Below are positions 43,884-51,834 of a stretch of DNA of 51,834 nucleotides, in pieces; within the stretch, counting starts at the first letter, position 1; each line of letters starts with the position of its first letter. The notes beneath the pieces were generated by a model that saw only the letters and a list, made by a program, of their open reading frames with translations, had not been told where the DNA came from and ran no database searches. This DNA is from Methanobacteriota archaeon. GTDB taxonomy: Bacteria; Bacteroidota; Bacteroidia; Flavobacteriales_D; Sanyastnellaceae. The stretch is from the NCBI GenBank assembly GCA_002723115.1, contig PBNL01000019.1, positions 1-51,834 on the forward strand, given 5' to 3'. Made by a program: the position numbers and the translations under genes.

Positions 43884-45980
43884 GTGAAAAATTCAGGGCC
43901 TCAACCATCTACTCTTTCTAGTACTTCCTTTTTAGAAGAAATAGCTTATGCAGTTCTTGCCGAAGACAGACCCGAATTGTGCGCCGTTGTTCTTCCGAGC
44001 TTCAGGGCGCGAGCAGCATTTTATAGGGCTTGTGCTAGAGTGGCTAAAAGGACGACAAGGTTGCCACAGGCATTTACCTTAAGTGGTTTTGTAGTAGCTG
44101 AAGAAAAGCTCTCCATCGTAGACCAACTTGAAGCACTAGCTGTTTTGTACGATGTTCAACTTTCAGAAGACGGAGGTCACAAGGGTTTCGAAAATTTTCT
44201 ATCGTGGGGGCCTGTAGCTCTAGCCGATTTCAATGCCGTAGATATGAGCTGCTTGGATGCAGTAAGTGTTTTCAAGAACCTCAAAGACATTAAGGATATT
44301 GAGGAGTGGAGTTTTGGAGAGGAAGAATGGAGTGAGGATATGAAGCGTTTTTCTGACCAATGGTCAAGGCTTGCTCCACTGTACACTTCATTCCACAAAG
44401 AGTTAGAATCTAAAGGCCAAACCACCCTAGCAATGGCCTCACGTCGTCAGGGAGAATCAACCGAAATTTCAAGCTATACTAAAGTTTTTGCTGCAGGACT
44501 TACCGCAGTAAATAAAGCTCAAAAGAAATATTTAAGAAAATGGGACGTCGCAGGGAAACTAGTTATGATGTGGGATGGCGACAAATCATATGTTGAGGAC
44601 GAACAGGTTGAAGCAGGTCATTTTATCAGAAGTTTTGGAGGCGATTACAGTGTCTCAGACAGATTTTCGTCGACTTCTCCAGAACTTGTCGCTGTCGACT
44701 GTAGTAGCTTACTTTCCTCTTGCCAATACATCCGAGAACAAGTCATGGAAATGACTTCTGAAGAAAGAAGCAAAACCGTAATCGTAGTTCCCGATCCCTC
44801 TTCCCTTTCAATCCTATTGCAATCTCTTCCAGTTTCAAAAAACGGCTACAACGTAACAATGGGAATGAGCATTAGAGAAACACCGATTTATCCTTTTATC
44901 AATTTGCTGAACAGAATTGTAACGAGGGGAAATTCAAACTGGAGATATGAGGAGTTAATGTCTTTGGTGAATCAACCCGTTGTTCTCGAGGCGTATGGGA
45001 GCGATGCTTTTAGAGCTGATGCGAGCAGGGCGTTGCACTCGTTGGCCGGGAAGCATATGGTTTGGGTTGATGAGGGGGTGCTTGCTGAGTATTCGGGTGG
45101 GGAAGTTCTTGGGTTTATGCAGGAATTGAAGGGGCTTTGCGTTAGTGGGGCTGATGAATTTTTGGGGGGCTTTGTGGCGTGGTCTAAGGGCGTGTCAGAG
45201 AGATTGGAGGGGTGTCGAGATCCGTGGATTAAAGCTGGGTGGGGTTGTGTTAGGAAGGCAGTTGCTATGGTTTTGAGGTTGCAGGAAAGCCAAAAACCAT
45301 GTGAGACCACTAGTGATGTTTGGGCAGTAATGAGGAAGTTGTTGGGGGCTCAGAAGATAGATCTGATTGGTGAGCCGGCCGAGGGATTGCAGATTATGGG
45401 GTTGACAGAAACGAGAGCTCTCGATTACGACAATGTTTTTGTTTTAGACTGCAACGAGGGCATGCTACCTAAGCACGAAGTTATCGATAGCTTCATTCCA
45501 TTTGATTTAAAGATGGCTCTTAAAATGCCTGGAAGATATGAAAAGGAAGCAACGTATGCTTACAGCTTTTATAGGCTTCTAAATCGATCTAAAAAAATTC
45601 ATTTTCTATTTAAGGGCGAAGGGACAACAAATGACGGGACAGAAGTAAGTAGATATATTCTGCAACTTAGATCGACGTTTAAACCTGTTGGGAAATTGTT
45701 GCCCATAAAGGAAGTGAAATTCAGCATGCCTCTGCCTGGAGAAAGACCTACAATTCCACCTCTTGAACTTAATAATGAATTGAGAAAGAGGCTAGACAGG
45801 TGGTCTGAAAACGGCATGTCTCCTTCAGCCATAAATAAAATGGTGGGCTGCGAAAGGAATTTTGCCTACAGGTATTTACTCAAGCTTCAAGAACAAAGAG
45901 ATATTCAAGAAAGCATGGAATCAAACACGATTGGTTCCATTGTACACTTTGTATTTGAAGAGGGCTTAAAGACGCATTAA
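43884..45980 (+). CDS. addB: AddB-like protein, N-terminal part (gene frameshifted near its 3' end)
   Basis: 698 residues, GTG start. It shows the AddB inactive-helicase organisation: a degraded N-terminal P-loop region (CAVVLPSFRARAAF), LQIMGLTETRALDYDNVFVLDCNEG near the middle of the C-terminal half, and VGCERNFAYRYLLKLQEQRD at the start of the nuclease region, with its first iron-sulfur-type Cys. The frame ends in EEGLKTH at 45980, but the continuation GLKDALNKVLKVEHLD and the rest of the nuclease run in the next frame from 45962. The break lies between 45959 and 45980, near an AAA run. Restored, the protein would be about 929 residues. The 44940-45370 part is unusually G-rich. Confidence 0.8.
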   Translation: MKNSGPQPSTLSSTSFLEEIAYAVLAEDRPELCAVVLPSFRARAAFYRACARVAKRTTRLPQAFTLSGFVVAEEKLSIVDQLEALAVLYDVQLSEDGGHKGFENFLSWGPVALADFNAVDMSCLDAVSVFKNLKDIKDIEEWSFGEEEWSEDMKRFSDQWSRLAPLYTSFHKELESKGQTTLAMASRRQGESTEISSYTKVFAAGLTAVNKAQKKYLRKWDVAGKLVMMWDGDKSYVEDEQVEAGHFIRSFGGDYSVSDRFSSTSPELVAVDCSSLLSSCQYIREQVMEMTSEERSKTVIVVPDPSSLSILLQSLPVSKNGYNVTMGMSIRETPIYPFINLLNRIVTRGNSNWRYEELMSLVNQPVVLEAYGSDAFRADASRALHSLAGKHMVWVDEGVLAEYSGGEVLGFMQELKGLCVSGADEFLGGFVAWSKGVSERLEGCRDPWIKAGWGCVRKAVAMVLRLQESQKPCETTSDVWAVMRKLLGAQKIDLIGEPAEGLQIMGLTETRALDYDNVFVLDCNEGMLPKHEVIDSFIPFDLKMALKMPGRYEKEATYAYSFYRLLNRSKKIHFLFKGEGTTNDGTEVSRYILQLRSTFKPVGKLLPIKEVKFSMPLPGERPTIPPLELNNELRKRLDRWSENGMSPSAINKMVGCERNFAYRYLLKLQEQRDIQESMESNTIGSIVHFVFEEGLKTH

Positions 45981-46015
45981 ATAAGGTTCTAAAAGTTGAA
46001 CATCTTGACGCCATT

Positions 46016-46672
46016 TTGAAAAATCTAAACGAGCTTTTAGATCATGCAACAGAGAAATACTACAATGCAAACATTGTAAAGAAGGGTGAAAACTTACTCC
46101 TTATTGAATCGGCAAAATCAACCATTAAAAAATTAATCAGAAAAGAAATTTCTGAATTAAAGGGAAGTGATGCTGAAAAAATAGTTATTCGTGGAATAGA
46201 GGACGACCTTGAAGCTGAATACAAATTAGATCATGGAAAGCGAATAGCTTTTTATGGTTTGGCTGACAAACTTGAAGAGGCTAATGGCGTCACCCGAGTT
46301 GTCGATTATAAAACTGGCATCACGAAAAAGAAGGATCTTCAGTTGCCTGCAGATTTTGAGGAAGAATTAAATAAAGGCAAAAAAAGCAAAGCAATACAAC
46401 TACTAGTTTATTGTGCGATGCTACTTAAAAACGAAGGTAACTACGTAAGCGCAGGCATACGATCAGGTCGAAATTCAAAAGCCGGACTCCTATCTCTTGA
46501 AATCGACGGTTCAACCAAAATCACCCGAAAGTCAGTCCACAAACTCATCTCATGGATTCAGTCTCGACTCGATATCCTCAACGCCGAAGGTCATCAAATC
46601 GAACACAACCAAGACTCCAACTTCTGCGATTATTGCGTAGTATTGGATCCAACTAAGAACTTTTGGGCTTAG
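46016..46672 (+). CDS. addB: AddB-like protein, C-terminal PD-(D/E)XK nuclease part (other frame)
   Basis: At least 218 residues; the frame is open from 45959, just after a TGA at 45956. It carries the nuclease motifs FYGLADKLEE and VVDYKTG (the catalytic D...DxK pattern), a QLLVYCAMLL helix, and a C-terminal FCDYC pair resembling the AddB iron-sulfur Cys cluster. Its N-terminus continues the text of the preceding frame, so this is not an independent gene. TTG at 46016 is only nominal. Whether a functional AddB is made depends on the frameshift being a real mutation, an assembly error or ribosomal slippage. Confidence 0.75.
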   Translation: MKNLNELLDHATEKYYNANIVKKGENLLLIESAKSTIKKLIRKEISELKGSDAEKIVIRGIEDDLEAEYKLDHGKRIAFYGLADKLEEANGVTRVVDYKTGITKKKDLQLPADFEEELNKGKKSKAIQLLVYCAMLLKNEGNYVSAGIRSGRNSKAGLLSLEIDGSTKITRKSVHKLISWIQSRLDILNAEGHQIEHNQDSNFCDYCVVLDPTKNFWA

Positions 46673-46674
46673 AC

Positions 46675-47919
46675 ATGAAGGTGCTAATCGTAACATATTA
46701 CTGGCCCCCTTCGGGCGGCGGCGGCGTCCAAAGATGGCTCAAGTTCGCAACTAACCTCAACAAACTAGGCTGCGTAACTTTCGCCTACACTCCCTCCAAC
46801 CCCGACGTCCCCATCCTAGACCCCAGCCTAGTCCAAGACATTCCCGAAGGCACCACAATCCTGTCTCAACCCATCTTCGAGCCCTCCCGCGTCCTGAAGT
46901 TCCTCTCCAGCAAGACCTCATCCGATCGACTCGGCGCAACCGGCGGTGTTGGCAAAAAATCTCTACTCGCCAAACTATCACTGTGGGTACGTGGAAATCT
47001 GTTCGTCCCCGATGCACGGGTAGGCTGGGTCAAGCCCTCGGTAAAGTACCTGAACAAATGGCTAGGCTCCAATCCCGTCGATGTAATAATCACGACAGGA
47101 CCACCTCATAGTATGCACCTCATCGGTTTGGGCTTAAAGGCGAAATACCCCAAACTCCCGTGGATAGCTGACTTCCGTGACCCTTGGTCAGACATGGACT
47201 ATCTCCAAGATTTTCAGATGGGTAAAAAGGCTAGAAAGAAATTAATTCAGATGGAGAAGGATGTCGCGGGGAAAGCTGATCGCTTAATCGTAACATCAAG
47301 GAGTGCAGAAAGAAAATTACTCGAAGGCAACACTGGCATTAGCGTTTTCATTCCCAACGGCTGGGATCCCGAGGATTACCCCAAATCTCAACCTACCCAA
47401 GCGAATTCGGATACAATTAGATTAGGACACTTTGGCTCATTGCATGGATCTAGAAACGCACCTGGATTATGGAAGGCCATTGATGATTTTAAAAGCCAGG
47501 GAAATAACGTCGAGTTGGTTTTTGCTGGGAGCGTTAGCCCTGAAATACGTGAAGAGTTAAAGGAACACAACTGTGTTTTCATGGGAGGTTTACCGCACAA
47601 AGAAGCCGTAAGTGAAATGCTGAAATGTGACGCACTTCTGTTGATTCACAACGATACTGATTCTGCAACAAGAAGTACACCGGGCAAACTTTTTGAATAC
47701 ATCGCAACGTCTAACCCCATCATTTCAATTTGTCGCAGTAAAGGCGATTTAGCGGATATGTTAGACGGGTTTGGCCTTCCTCATGGAACTCACACTGACG
47801 TTTCAGCAGCGCTTACTATGCTTCAATCATTTCGTGATCAGCAAGCTGTTGACCCGGCTCCATACACTAGAATGAAGCAGGCTGAAAAACTATTAGAAGT
47901 AATTAGATCTACTCAGTAG
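46675..47919 (+). CDS. GT4-type glycosyltransferase
   Basis: 414 residues. An N-terminal GT-B domain starts MKVLIVTYYWPPSGGGGVQRW, a donor-independent motif of the family, followed by DVIITTGPPHSMHLIGL and PWIADFRDPWSD. The second domain has IPNGWDPEDY, RLGHFGSLHGSRNAPGL and the nucleotide-sugar-binding STPGKLFEYIATSNPII (EX7E-like). It probably builds cell-surface or exopolysaccharide; the acceptor is unknown. The ATG at 46675 follows the addB stop by 2 nt. The first 500 nt are C-rich, continuing the island from the addB end. It overlaps the convergent DUF2147 gene by 11 nt. Confidence 0.92.
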   Translation: MKVLIVTYYWPPSGGGGVQRWLKFATNLNKLGCVTFAYTPSNPDVPILDPSLVQDIPEGTTILSQPIFEPSRVLKFLSSKTSSDRLGATGGVGKKSLLAKLSLWVRGNLFVPDARVGWVKPSVKYLNKWLGSNPVDVIITTGPPHSMHLIGLGLKAKYPKLPWIADFRDPWSDMDYLQDFQMGKKARKKLIQMEKDVAGKADRLIVTSRSAERKLLEGNTGISVFIPNGWDPEDYPKSQPTQANSDTIRLGHFGSLHGSRNAPGLWKAIDDFKSQGNNVELVFAGSVSPEIREELKEHNCVFMGGLPHKEAVSEMLKCDALLLIHNDTDSATRSTPGKLFEYIATSNPIISICRSKGDLADMLDGFGLPHGTHTDVSAALTMLQSFRDQQAVDPAPYTRMKQAEKLLEVIRSTQ

Positions 47920-48370
47920 CTCTGTACCACTCCTGAGTTCGGAATACAAACCAAATGTATCCTCTAACTTTCAGGGTATTCAATTCTCCTTCCTCGAACC
48001 ACATCTCGCAATCGTAGACAGATCCCTTCTTAGGATCTAGAATCGTACCATCAGCCCAAACCCAATCATCATTCAATTGCATATCTCTTACGATCTCCAT
48101 TCCAAGTATTCTTTTATCTTTTCTGTCGTCGTCACATTTATCGCAATATGGATCTTGATCTTCATCTGGGAGACGGAATAATTCAACTATAGTACCGTAG
48201 TACATTCCATTCTTCTCGGTAATTTCGACTATACTCTTAATTCTTCCAGTCTCATCATCTTTTGTCTTCCATTTACCTACAATAGGACTTTGAGCAAACA
48301 AGTTAGAAGAAGAAAAAATCATTGCTACTACAAGTGATGCAACAGTAAATAATTTGTTTGAAGTAATCAT
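47909..48370 (-). CDS. DUF2147 family secreted protein
   Basis: 153 residues with a signal peptide (VASLVVAMIFSSSNLFAQ). The DUF2147 start SPIVGKWKTKDDETGRIKSIVEI is typical; a CDKCDDD element follows and the C-terminus has YIWFVFRTQEWYR. These proteins are small beta-rich lipocalin-like folds of unknown function, often at membranes. It begins 1 nt after the YihY stop and may be in the same transcript. Confidence 0.88.
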   Translation of the reverse strand: MITSNKLFTVASLVVAMIFSSSNLFAQSPIVGKWKTKDDETGRIKSIVEITEKNGMYYGTIVELFRLPDEDQDPYCDKCDDDRKDKRILGMEIVRDMQLNDDWVWADGTILDPKKGSVYDCEMWFEEGELNTLKVRGYIWFVFRTQEWYRATE

Positions 48371-48371
48371 A

Positions 48372-49319
48372 TTAAGAGTTTTTTGTTTTCAGTTTTGCTT
48401 GATTTCTAGCCTTGTGAACGCTTGCGTTGAATTCAAATCCTAACAATAATACAGAGCTATTTGCATTAACCCAAACCAATAGCGCAAGGAATGTTCCGAT
48501 AGATCCATACAATCTGTTATAAGAATCAAGGTAGGTTATAATCCAACTAAAGACTATTGAGATGATGACAATTAAAATTGTCGACATTGTCGCACCAGGT
48601 GTTAATGTCCTCCATTTATCAGTATCTGGATTTCCAAAGTGATACAAGATGCTCACTGAGAAATAAACAAGCAATAGAGATAGAAGCCATCTTACAACAT
48701 TAAGCCAGAGTACTACCTCTCCCGGCAACAAGCCCTCAGCATATAACCATGAAATTGCCTGACCACTGAATCCAATTAGCAATACGGCAAAACCAAGCAT
48801 GAGCACTAATACTATCATTAATACGATAGACATCAAGCTCGAATACCAAGTAGATCCTTTATTCTCTATGAGATAGCTTGCATTAAATCCACTTAGAATA
48901 GCATTGATGCTACTTGAGGCATAAATCAGAGTTAGGACAAATGTGATAGACATTAGGGTGCCTTGGGTTTTGTCTAGCAAATCCTCAACAGTCTGCTCAA
49001 AAATCACAACTGTTTCACCTGGGAAGAAAATCCTAAGCATATCAATTACATCTTCAGCACGAAGAGGTGTATAGGGCAAAATGCTCAGCAGAAGAATGAT
49101 TGCTGGGAACACCGCAACTAGCAATCTAAAAGAAATGGCAGCTGATCTTATCGACACCGAACCATTTACTAGTCCCTTCACAAAAAATCGAAGGACATCG
49201 TAAAGATTCATCCCCTCAACTCCCCACGGGCTCAATTCCCTAAGAAAGCTTTGAAGCTTTAGTACTACACTTTGTTGTAGTAGCCAGGTTTTTAATTTGG
49301 ATTCCTTTTTAGCTGACAT
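48372..49319 (-). CDS. YihY/BrkB-family inner membrane protein
   Basis: 315 residues with about six membrane helices. The family motifs SIRSAAISFRLLVAVFPAIILLLSILPY at the first helix, SSINAILSGFNASY, and FGNPDTDKWRTLTPGATMST are seen. It ends with WVNANSSVLLLGFEFNASVHKAR. YihY/BrkB (formerly annotated ribonuclease BN) proteins are of uncertain function. The start overlaps the nadC stop by 11 nt. Confidence 0.92.
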   Translation of the reverse strand: MSAKKESKLKTWLLQQSVVLKLQSFLRELSPWGVEGMNLYDVLRFFVKGLVNGSVSIRSAAISFRLLVAVFPAIILLLSILPYTPLRAEDVIDMLRIFFPGETVVIFEQTVEDLLDKTQGTLMSITFVLTLIYASSSINAILSGFNASYLIENKGSTWYSSLMSIVLMIVLVLMLGFAVLLIGFSGQAISWLYAEGLLPGEVVLWLNVVRWLLSLLLVYFSVSILYHFGNPDTDKWRTLTPGATMSTILIVIISIVFSWIITYLDSYNRLYGSIGTFLALLVWVNANSSVLLLGFEFNASVHKARNQAKLKTKNS

Positions 49320-50178
49320 GAGGTGTGCTCTTCAAACTTAAATCTAGGCTTTTAACCGAGTGAGTCATATATCCCATGCTTACAAATGCTACTCTAGCAT
49401 CCCCATAACCTCTAACGTTCTCTGGTGTAATTCCTCCTGATGCTTCGAGAGTGACTCTTGATGAATATCTATTCACAGCCTCCTCAACCTTTGCGTGAGA
49501 AAAATTATCTAGTAGAATTCTGTCTATTTCGATTCCGGTTTCTTCAGATGCGTTTAATGCCGATTCTATTTCTTCGAAAGATCTCGTCTCAATTACTAAC
49601 GGCAATTGATATTCTCTCGCCTTTTGATAATCTGCAACCTGTAGTAATGCCTCCCTCATTCCACCTGCATAATCGACGTGATTGTCCTTCAGTAGAATCA
49701 TGTCGTATAGACCCATTCTATGGTTAACCCCTCCACCTAGTTGTACAGACCATTTTTCAAATGCTCTCAAACCCGGAGTGGTTTTACGCGTATCCAAAAC
49801 CTTAGTTGGTGTTCCTTCTAGGATGTTAACTATTTCATTTGTCCTTGTTGCTATACCACTCATCCTCTGCATAAAGTTGAGTGCCAATCTTTCTCCAGAC
49901 AGAATACTTCTTGCCGGACCCTCTAATTCAATAACAACATCTCCAAACTTAACTTGTGATCCATCGCTGATAATTGCATTGAACCCAACTTGAGTATCGA
50001 CTTGTTTGAATACTTCTTGAGCCACTTCTATGCCTGCTACTACACCTTCTTCTTTAGCTAGTATGTAACCCTTTTGGACTAAATCCTTAGGCACACTAGA
50101 TTCAGATGTTACATCACCCTCTCCTATGTCTTCTTTTAGTGCTAGAGCTATAAAGCTCTTCATGGCATCGTTTAGCAT
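49309..50178 (-). CDS. nadC: Nicotinate-nucleotide pyrophosphorylase (carboxylating)
   Basis: 289 residues. Quinolinate phosphoribosyltransferase motifs are KEDIGEGDVTSE, NFMQRMSGIATRT, DTRKTTPGLRAFEKW, GGGVNHRMGLYDMILLKDNH and ITLEASGGI-like VTLEASGGITPENV. It converts quinolinate and PRPP to nicotinate mononucleotide for NAD. The ATG at 50178 is chosen: it is 4 nt from a near-consensus -7 box and avoids overlap with divergent rlmH. An ATG five codons later is an alternative. Confidence 0.96.
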   Translation of the reverse strand: MLNDAMKSFIALALKEDIGEGDVTSESSVPKDLVQKGYILAKEEGVVAGIEVAQEVFKQVDTQVGFNAIISDGSQVKFGDVVIELEGPARSILSGERLALNFMQRMSGIATRTNEIVNILEGTPTKVLDTRKTTPGLRAFEKWSVQLGGGVNHRMGLYDMILLKDNHVDYAGGMREALLQVADYQKAREYQLPLVIETRSFEEIESALNASEETGIEIDRILLDNFSHAKVEEAVNRYSSRVTLEASGGITPENVRGYGDARVAFVSMGYMTHSVKSLDLSLKSTPHVS

Positions 50179-50182
50179 GTTG

Positions 50183-50190
50183 TAAAGATA
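50183..50190 (-). promoter_or_regulatory. Near-consensus -7 box for nadC (TATCTTTA)
   Basis: On the minus strand one change from TAnnTTTG, ending 4 nt before the nadC ATG. The rlmH side (TAACTTCA at 50196-50203, GTG at 50208) is a weaker match with similar spacing. Confidence 0.4.
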
Positions 50191-50207
50191 ATCTGTAACT
50201 TCACAAC

Positions 50208-50684
50208 GTGCAGATATCATTAATAGCAACTGGCAAGACTAATGCCAAATGGATAGAAGAGGGCATAGAGAATTACTCTAAAAGAATGAGTAGATATGGG
50301 AAATTCAAATATGTCGAAACTCCCCATTTAAAAAGCAAGTTTGCTAAAGCCGATTCAAAAGTTGTCATGCGAGAAGAAGCTGTACTCCAATCTAAATTTC
50401 TTGAAGGTGTTGACTTTTTAATTCTTCTTGATGAAAGGGGTAAGGTGTATGACTCCGTTCAGTTTTCTAAATACATAGAAAAGTTACAAGTGCGCGGATT
50501 AAAATACGTGGCCTTTTTAATTGGAGGGCCATATGGTTTCGATCCAAGCATAAGGGAGAGAGCAAATGCAACTTGGGCTTTAGGGCCTCTTACTTTTCCT
50601 CACCAATTGATTAGAATTTTCGCTGTTGAGCAAATATATAGGGCTCACACTATTTTAAAAGGTGAGCCCTATCATCATCCATAA
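50208..50684 (+). CDS. rlmH: 23S rRNA (pseudouridine1915-N3)-methyltransferase
   Basis: 158 residues, GTG start. SPOUT methyltransferase markers are MQISLIATGKTNAKWIEEGIENYSKR at the N-terminus, LILLDERGKVYDSVQF, the SAM-binding FLIGGPYGFDPSIR and a C-terminal RIFAVEQIYRAHTILKGEPYHH. It methylates m3-pseudouridine at 1915 of helix 69. The GTG is supported because the protein then begins exactly at the family start. A 9-bp inverted repeat in its last codons lies just before the convergent atpC. Confidence 0.96.
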   Translation: MQISLIATGKTNAKWIEEGIENYSKRMSRYGKFKYVETPHLKSKFAKADSKVVMREEAVLQSKFLEGVDFLILLDERGKVYDSVQFSKYIEKLQVRGLKYVAFLIGGPYGFDPSIRERANATWALGPLTFPHQLIRIFAVEQIYRAHTILKGEPYHHP

Positions 50685-50697
50685 TGGATAGTATGTA

Positions 50698-50931
50698 TTA
50701 CTGAGCGAGTATAGTAACGTGGTTGTTTAATACTTCAACGGTTCCGCCTTTTACAGCAAATACCTGCTCGTCATTATCATTTTTTACTACAACCTCACCC
50801 TCTCTTAGAGTAGTAACAAGAGCAGCGTGATTGTTTAAAATGCCCAAACTTCCGTCTGAACCAGGAAGACCTACATAAGTAGCGCCACCCTCGTAAAGAA
50901 TTACGTCCGGAGTTAAGATTTCAACTGTCAT
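50698..50931 (-). CDS. atpC: F1 ATP synthase epsilon subunit, short form
   Basis: 77 residues: the beta-sandwich N-terminal domain only (VEILTPDVILYEGGATYVGLPGSDGSLGILNNHAALVTTL, ending VTILAQ). The C-terminal helical hairpin found in E. coli-type epsilon (about 135 residues) is absent. It connects the c-ring to the rotor, but the inhibitory helix cannot form. Its start is 2 nt after the atpD stop, so they form the end of an atp operon. Confidence 0.95.
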   Translation of the reverse strand: MTVEILTPDVILYEGGATYVGLPGSDGSLGILNNHAALVTTLREGEVVVKNDNDEQVFAVKGGTVEVLNNHVTILAQ

Positions 50932-50933
50932 GA

Positions 50934-51834
<901 letters not shown>

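Noticed and set aside
44972..45310. 112-codon minus-strand reading frame opposite addB, within the G-rich island.
   Set aside because: It is a by-product of the skewed composition; its product has no recognisable pattern, and the plus-strand frame is a coherent AddB.
45965..45972. Programmed -1 ribosomal frameshift site in addB.
   Set aside because: The heptamer C TTA AAG lacks the X XXY identity needed in the P site and no stable structure follows closely; an indel is simpler.
46757..47093. Two minus-strand reading frames opposite the glycosyltransferase, rich in Arg, Gly and Trp or Ser and Pro.
   Set aside because: They mirror the C-rich island; no protein-like pattern and no start signal.
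50640..50670. 9-bp inverted repeat (AGGGCTCAC/GTGAGCCCT) at the 3' end of rlmH, before convergent atpC.
   Set aside because: It lies in conserved codons (RAHTILKGEPYHH), has a 13-nt loop and no T-run; it might assist termination but coding constraint explains it.

Overview
This window reads as a piece of a marine-type Bacteroidota chromosome, most likely order Flavobacteriales; the family cannot be fixed from sequence alone. The pointers are low GC outside a few islands, almost no Shine-Dalgarno sequences, many TAnnTTTG promoter -7 boxes, surface proteins of the type IX secretion (T9SS) style paired with a PorV/PorQ-family barrel, a caa3-type oxidase accessory cluster with two subunit III genes, and an F1 epsilon subunit lacking its C-terminal domain. 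Genes are tightly packed, with many 1-nt gaps and 4-nt overlaps. No tRNA, rRNA, CRISPR array, transposase or phage gene was seen. Both ends are truncated: the left end lies inside a T9SS-type surface protein gene and the right end inside atpD.

Layout. 1-1395: 3' end of a surface protein, then a PorV-like barrel. 1465-2332: greA and a HIT hydrolase. 2335-8050 (minus): mscS, a YwaF-like membrane protein, then thyA-folA-hupE-like-yidD-His-rich lipoprotein-BNR repeat protein. 8089-12687: purK, ddl, ruvC (minus), a lone DppC-type permease, and fcl for GDP-fucose. 12702-17805: oxidase cluster cyoE, two COX3 genes, COX4, a tandem-domain Sco, a DUF420 protein and a small CxxC membrane protein. 17862-21758: TolC, a MacA-like adaptor, tsaB and a Rieske-like secreted protein. 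21765-26999: ahcY, a PPTase interrupted by an in-frame stop, rpmH, an MsbA-like ABC exporter and gmd. 26992-36811 (minus): a 1397-residue surface protein, an RND adaptor and an RND pump fused in frame to a TolC channel. 36847-46672: addA (minus), an MbnP/MbnH pair, murB, a TerB-like protein, a TPR protein and a frameshifted addB. 46675-51834: glycosyltransferase, DUF2147 protein, YihY, nadC, rlmH, atpC and partial atpD.

How genes work together. thyA and folA abut and form the dTMP/folate unit. The oxidase accessory genes make heme O, supply subunits and deliver copper through Sco; MbnP/MbnH is a second, unlinked copper-related system. gmd and fcl, 13 kb apart, together make GDP-L-fucose. AddA and AddB are the two halves of a recombination nuclease-helicase but lie 4 kb apart on opposite strands.

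Most interesting points: a 93%-identical inverted repeat (1-361 and 32613-32973) bracketing 32 kb; the RND-TolC fusion with an internal signal peptide; a Sco protein whose first domain has lost its copper ligands; an MbnP/MbnH pair with no methanobactin genes in view; -7 boxes so close to start codons that leaderless mRNAs are expected; two genes each broken by a single-base-scale lesion; and short islands of strongly strand-skewed, GC-richer sequence.
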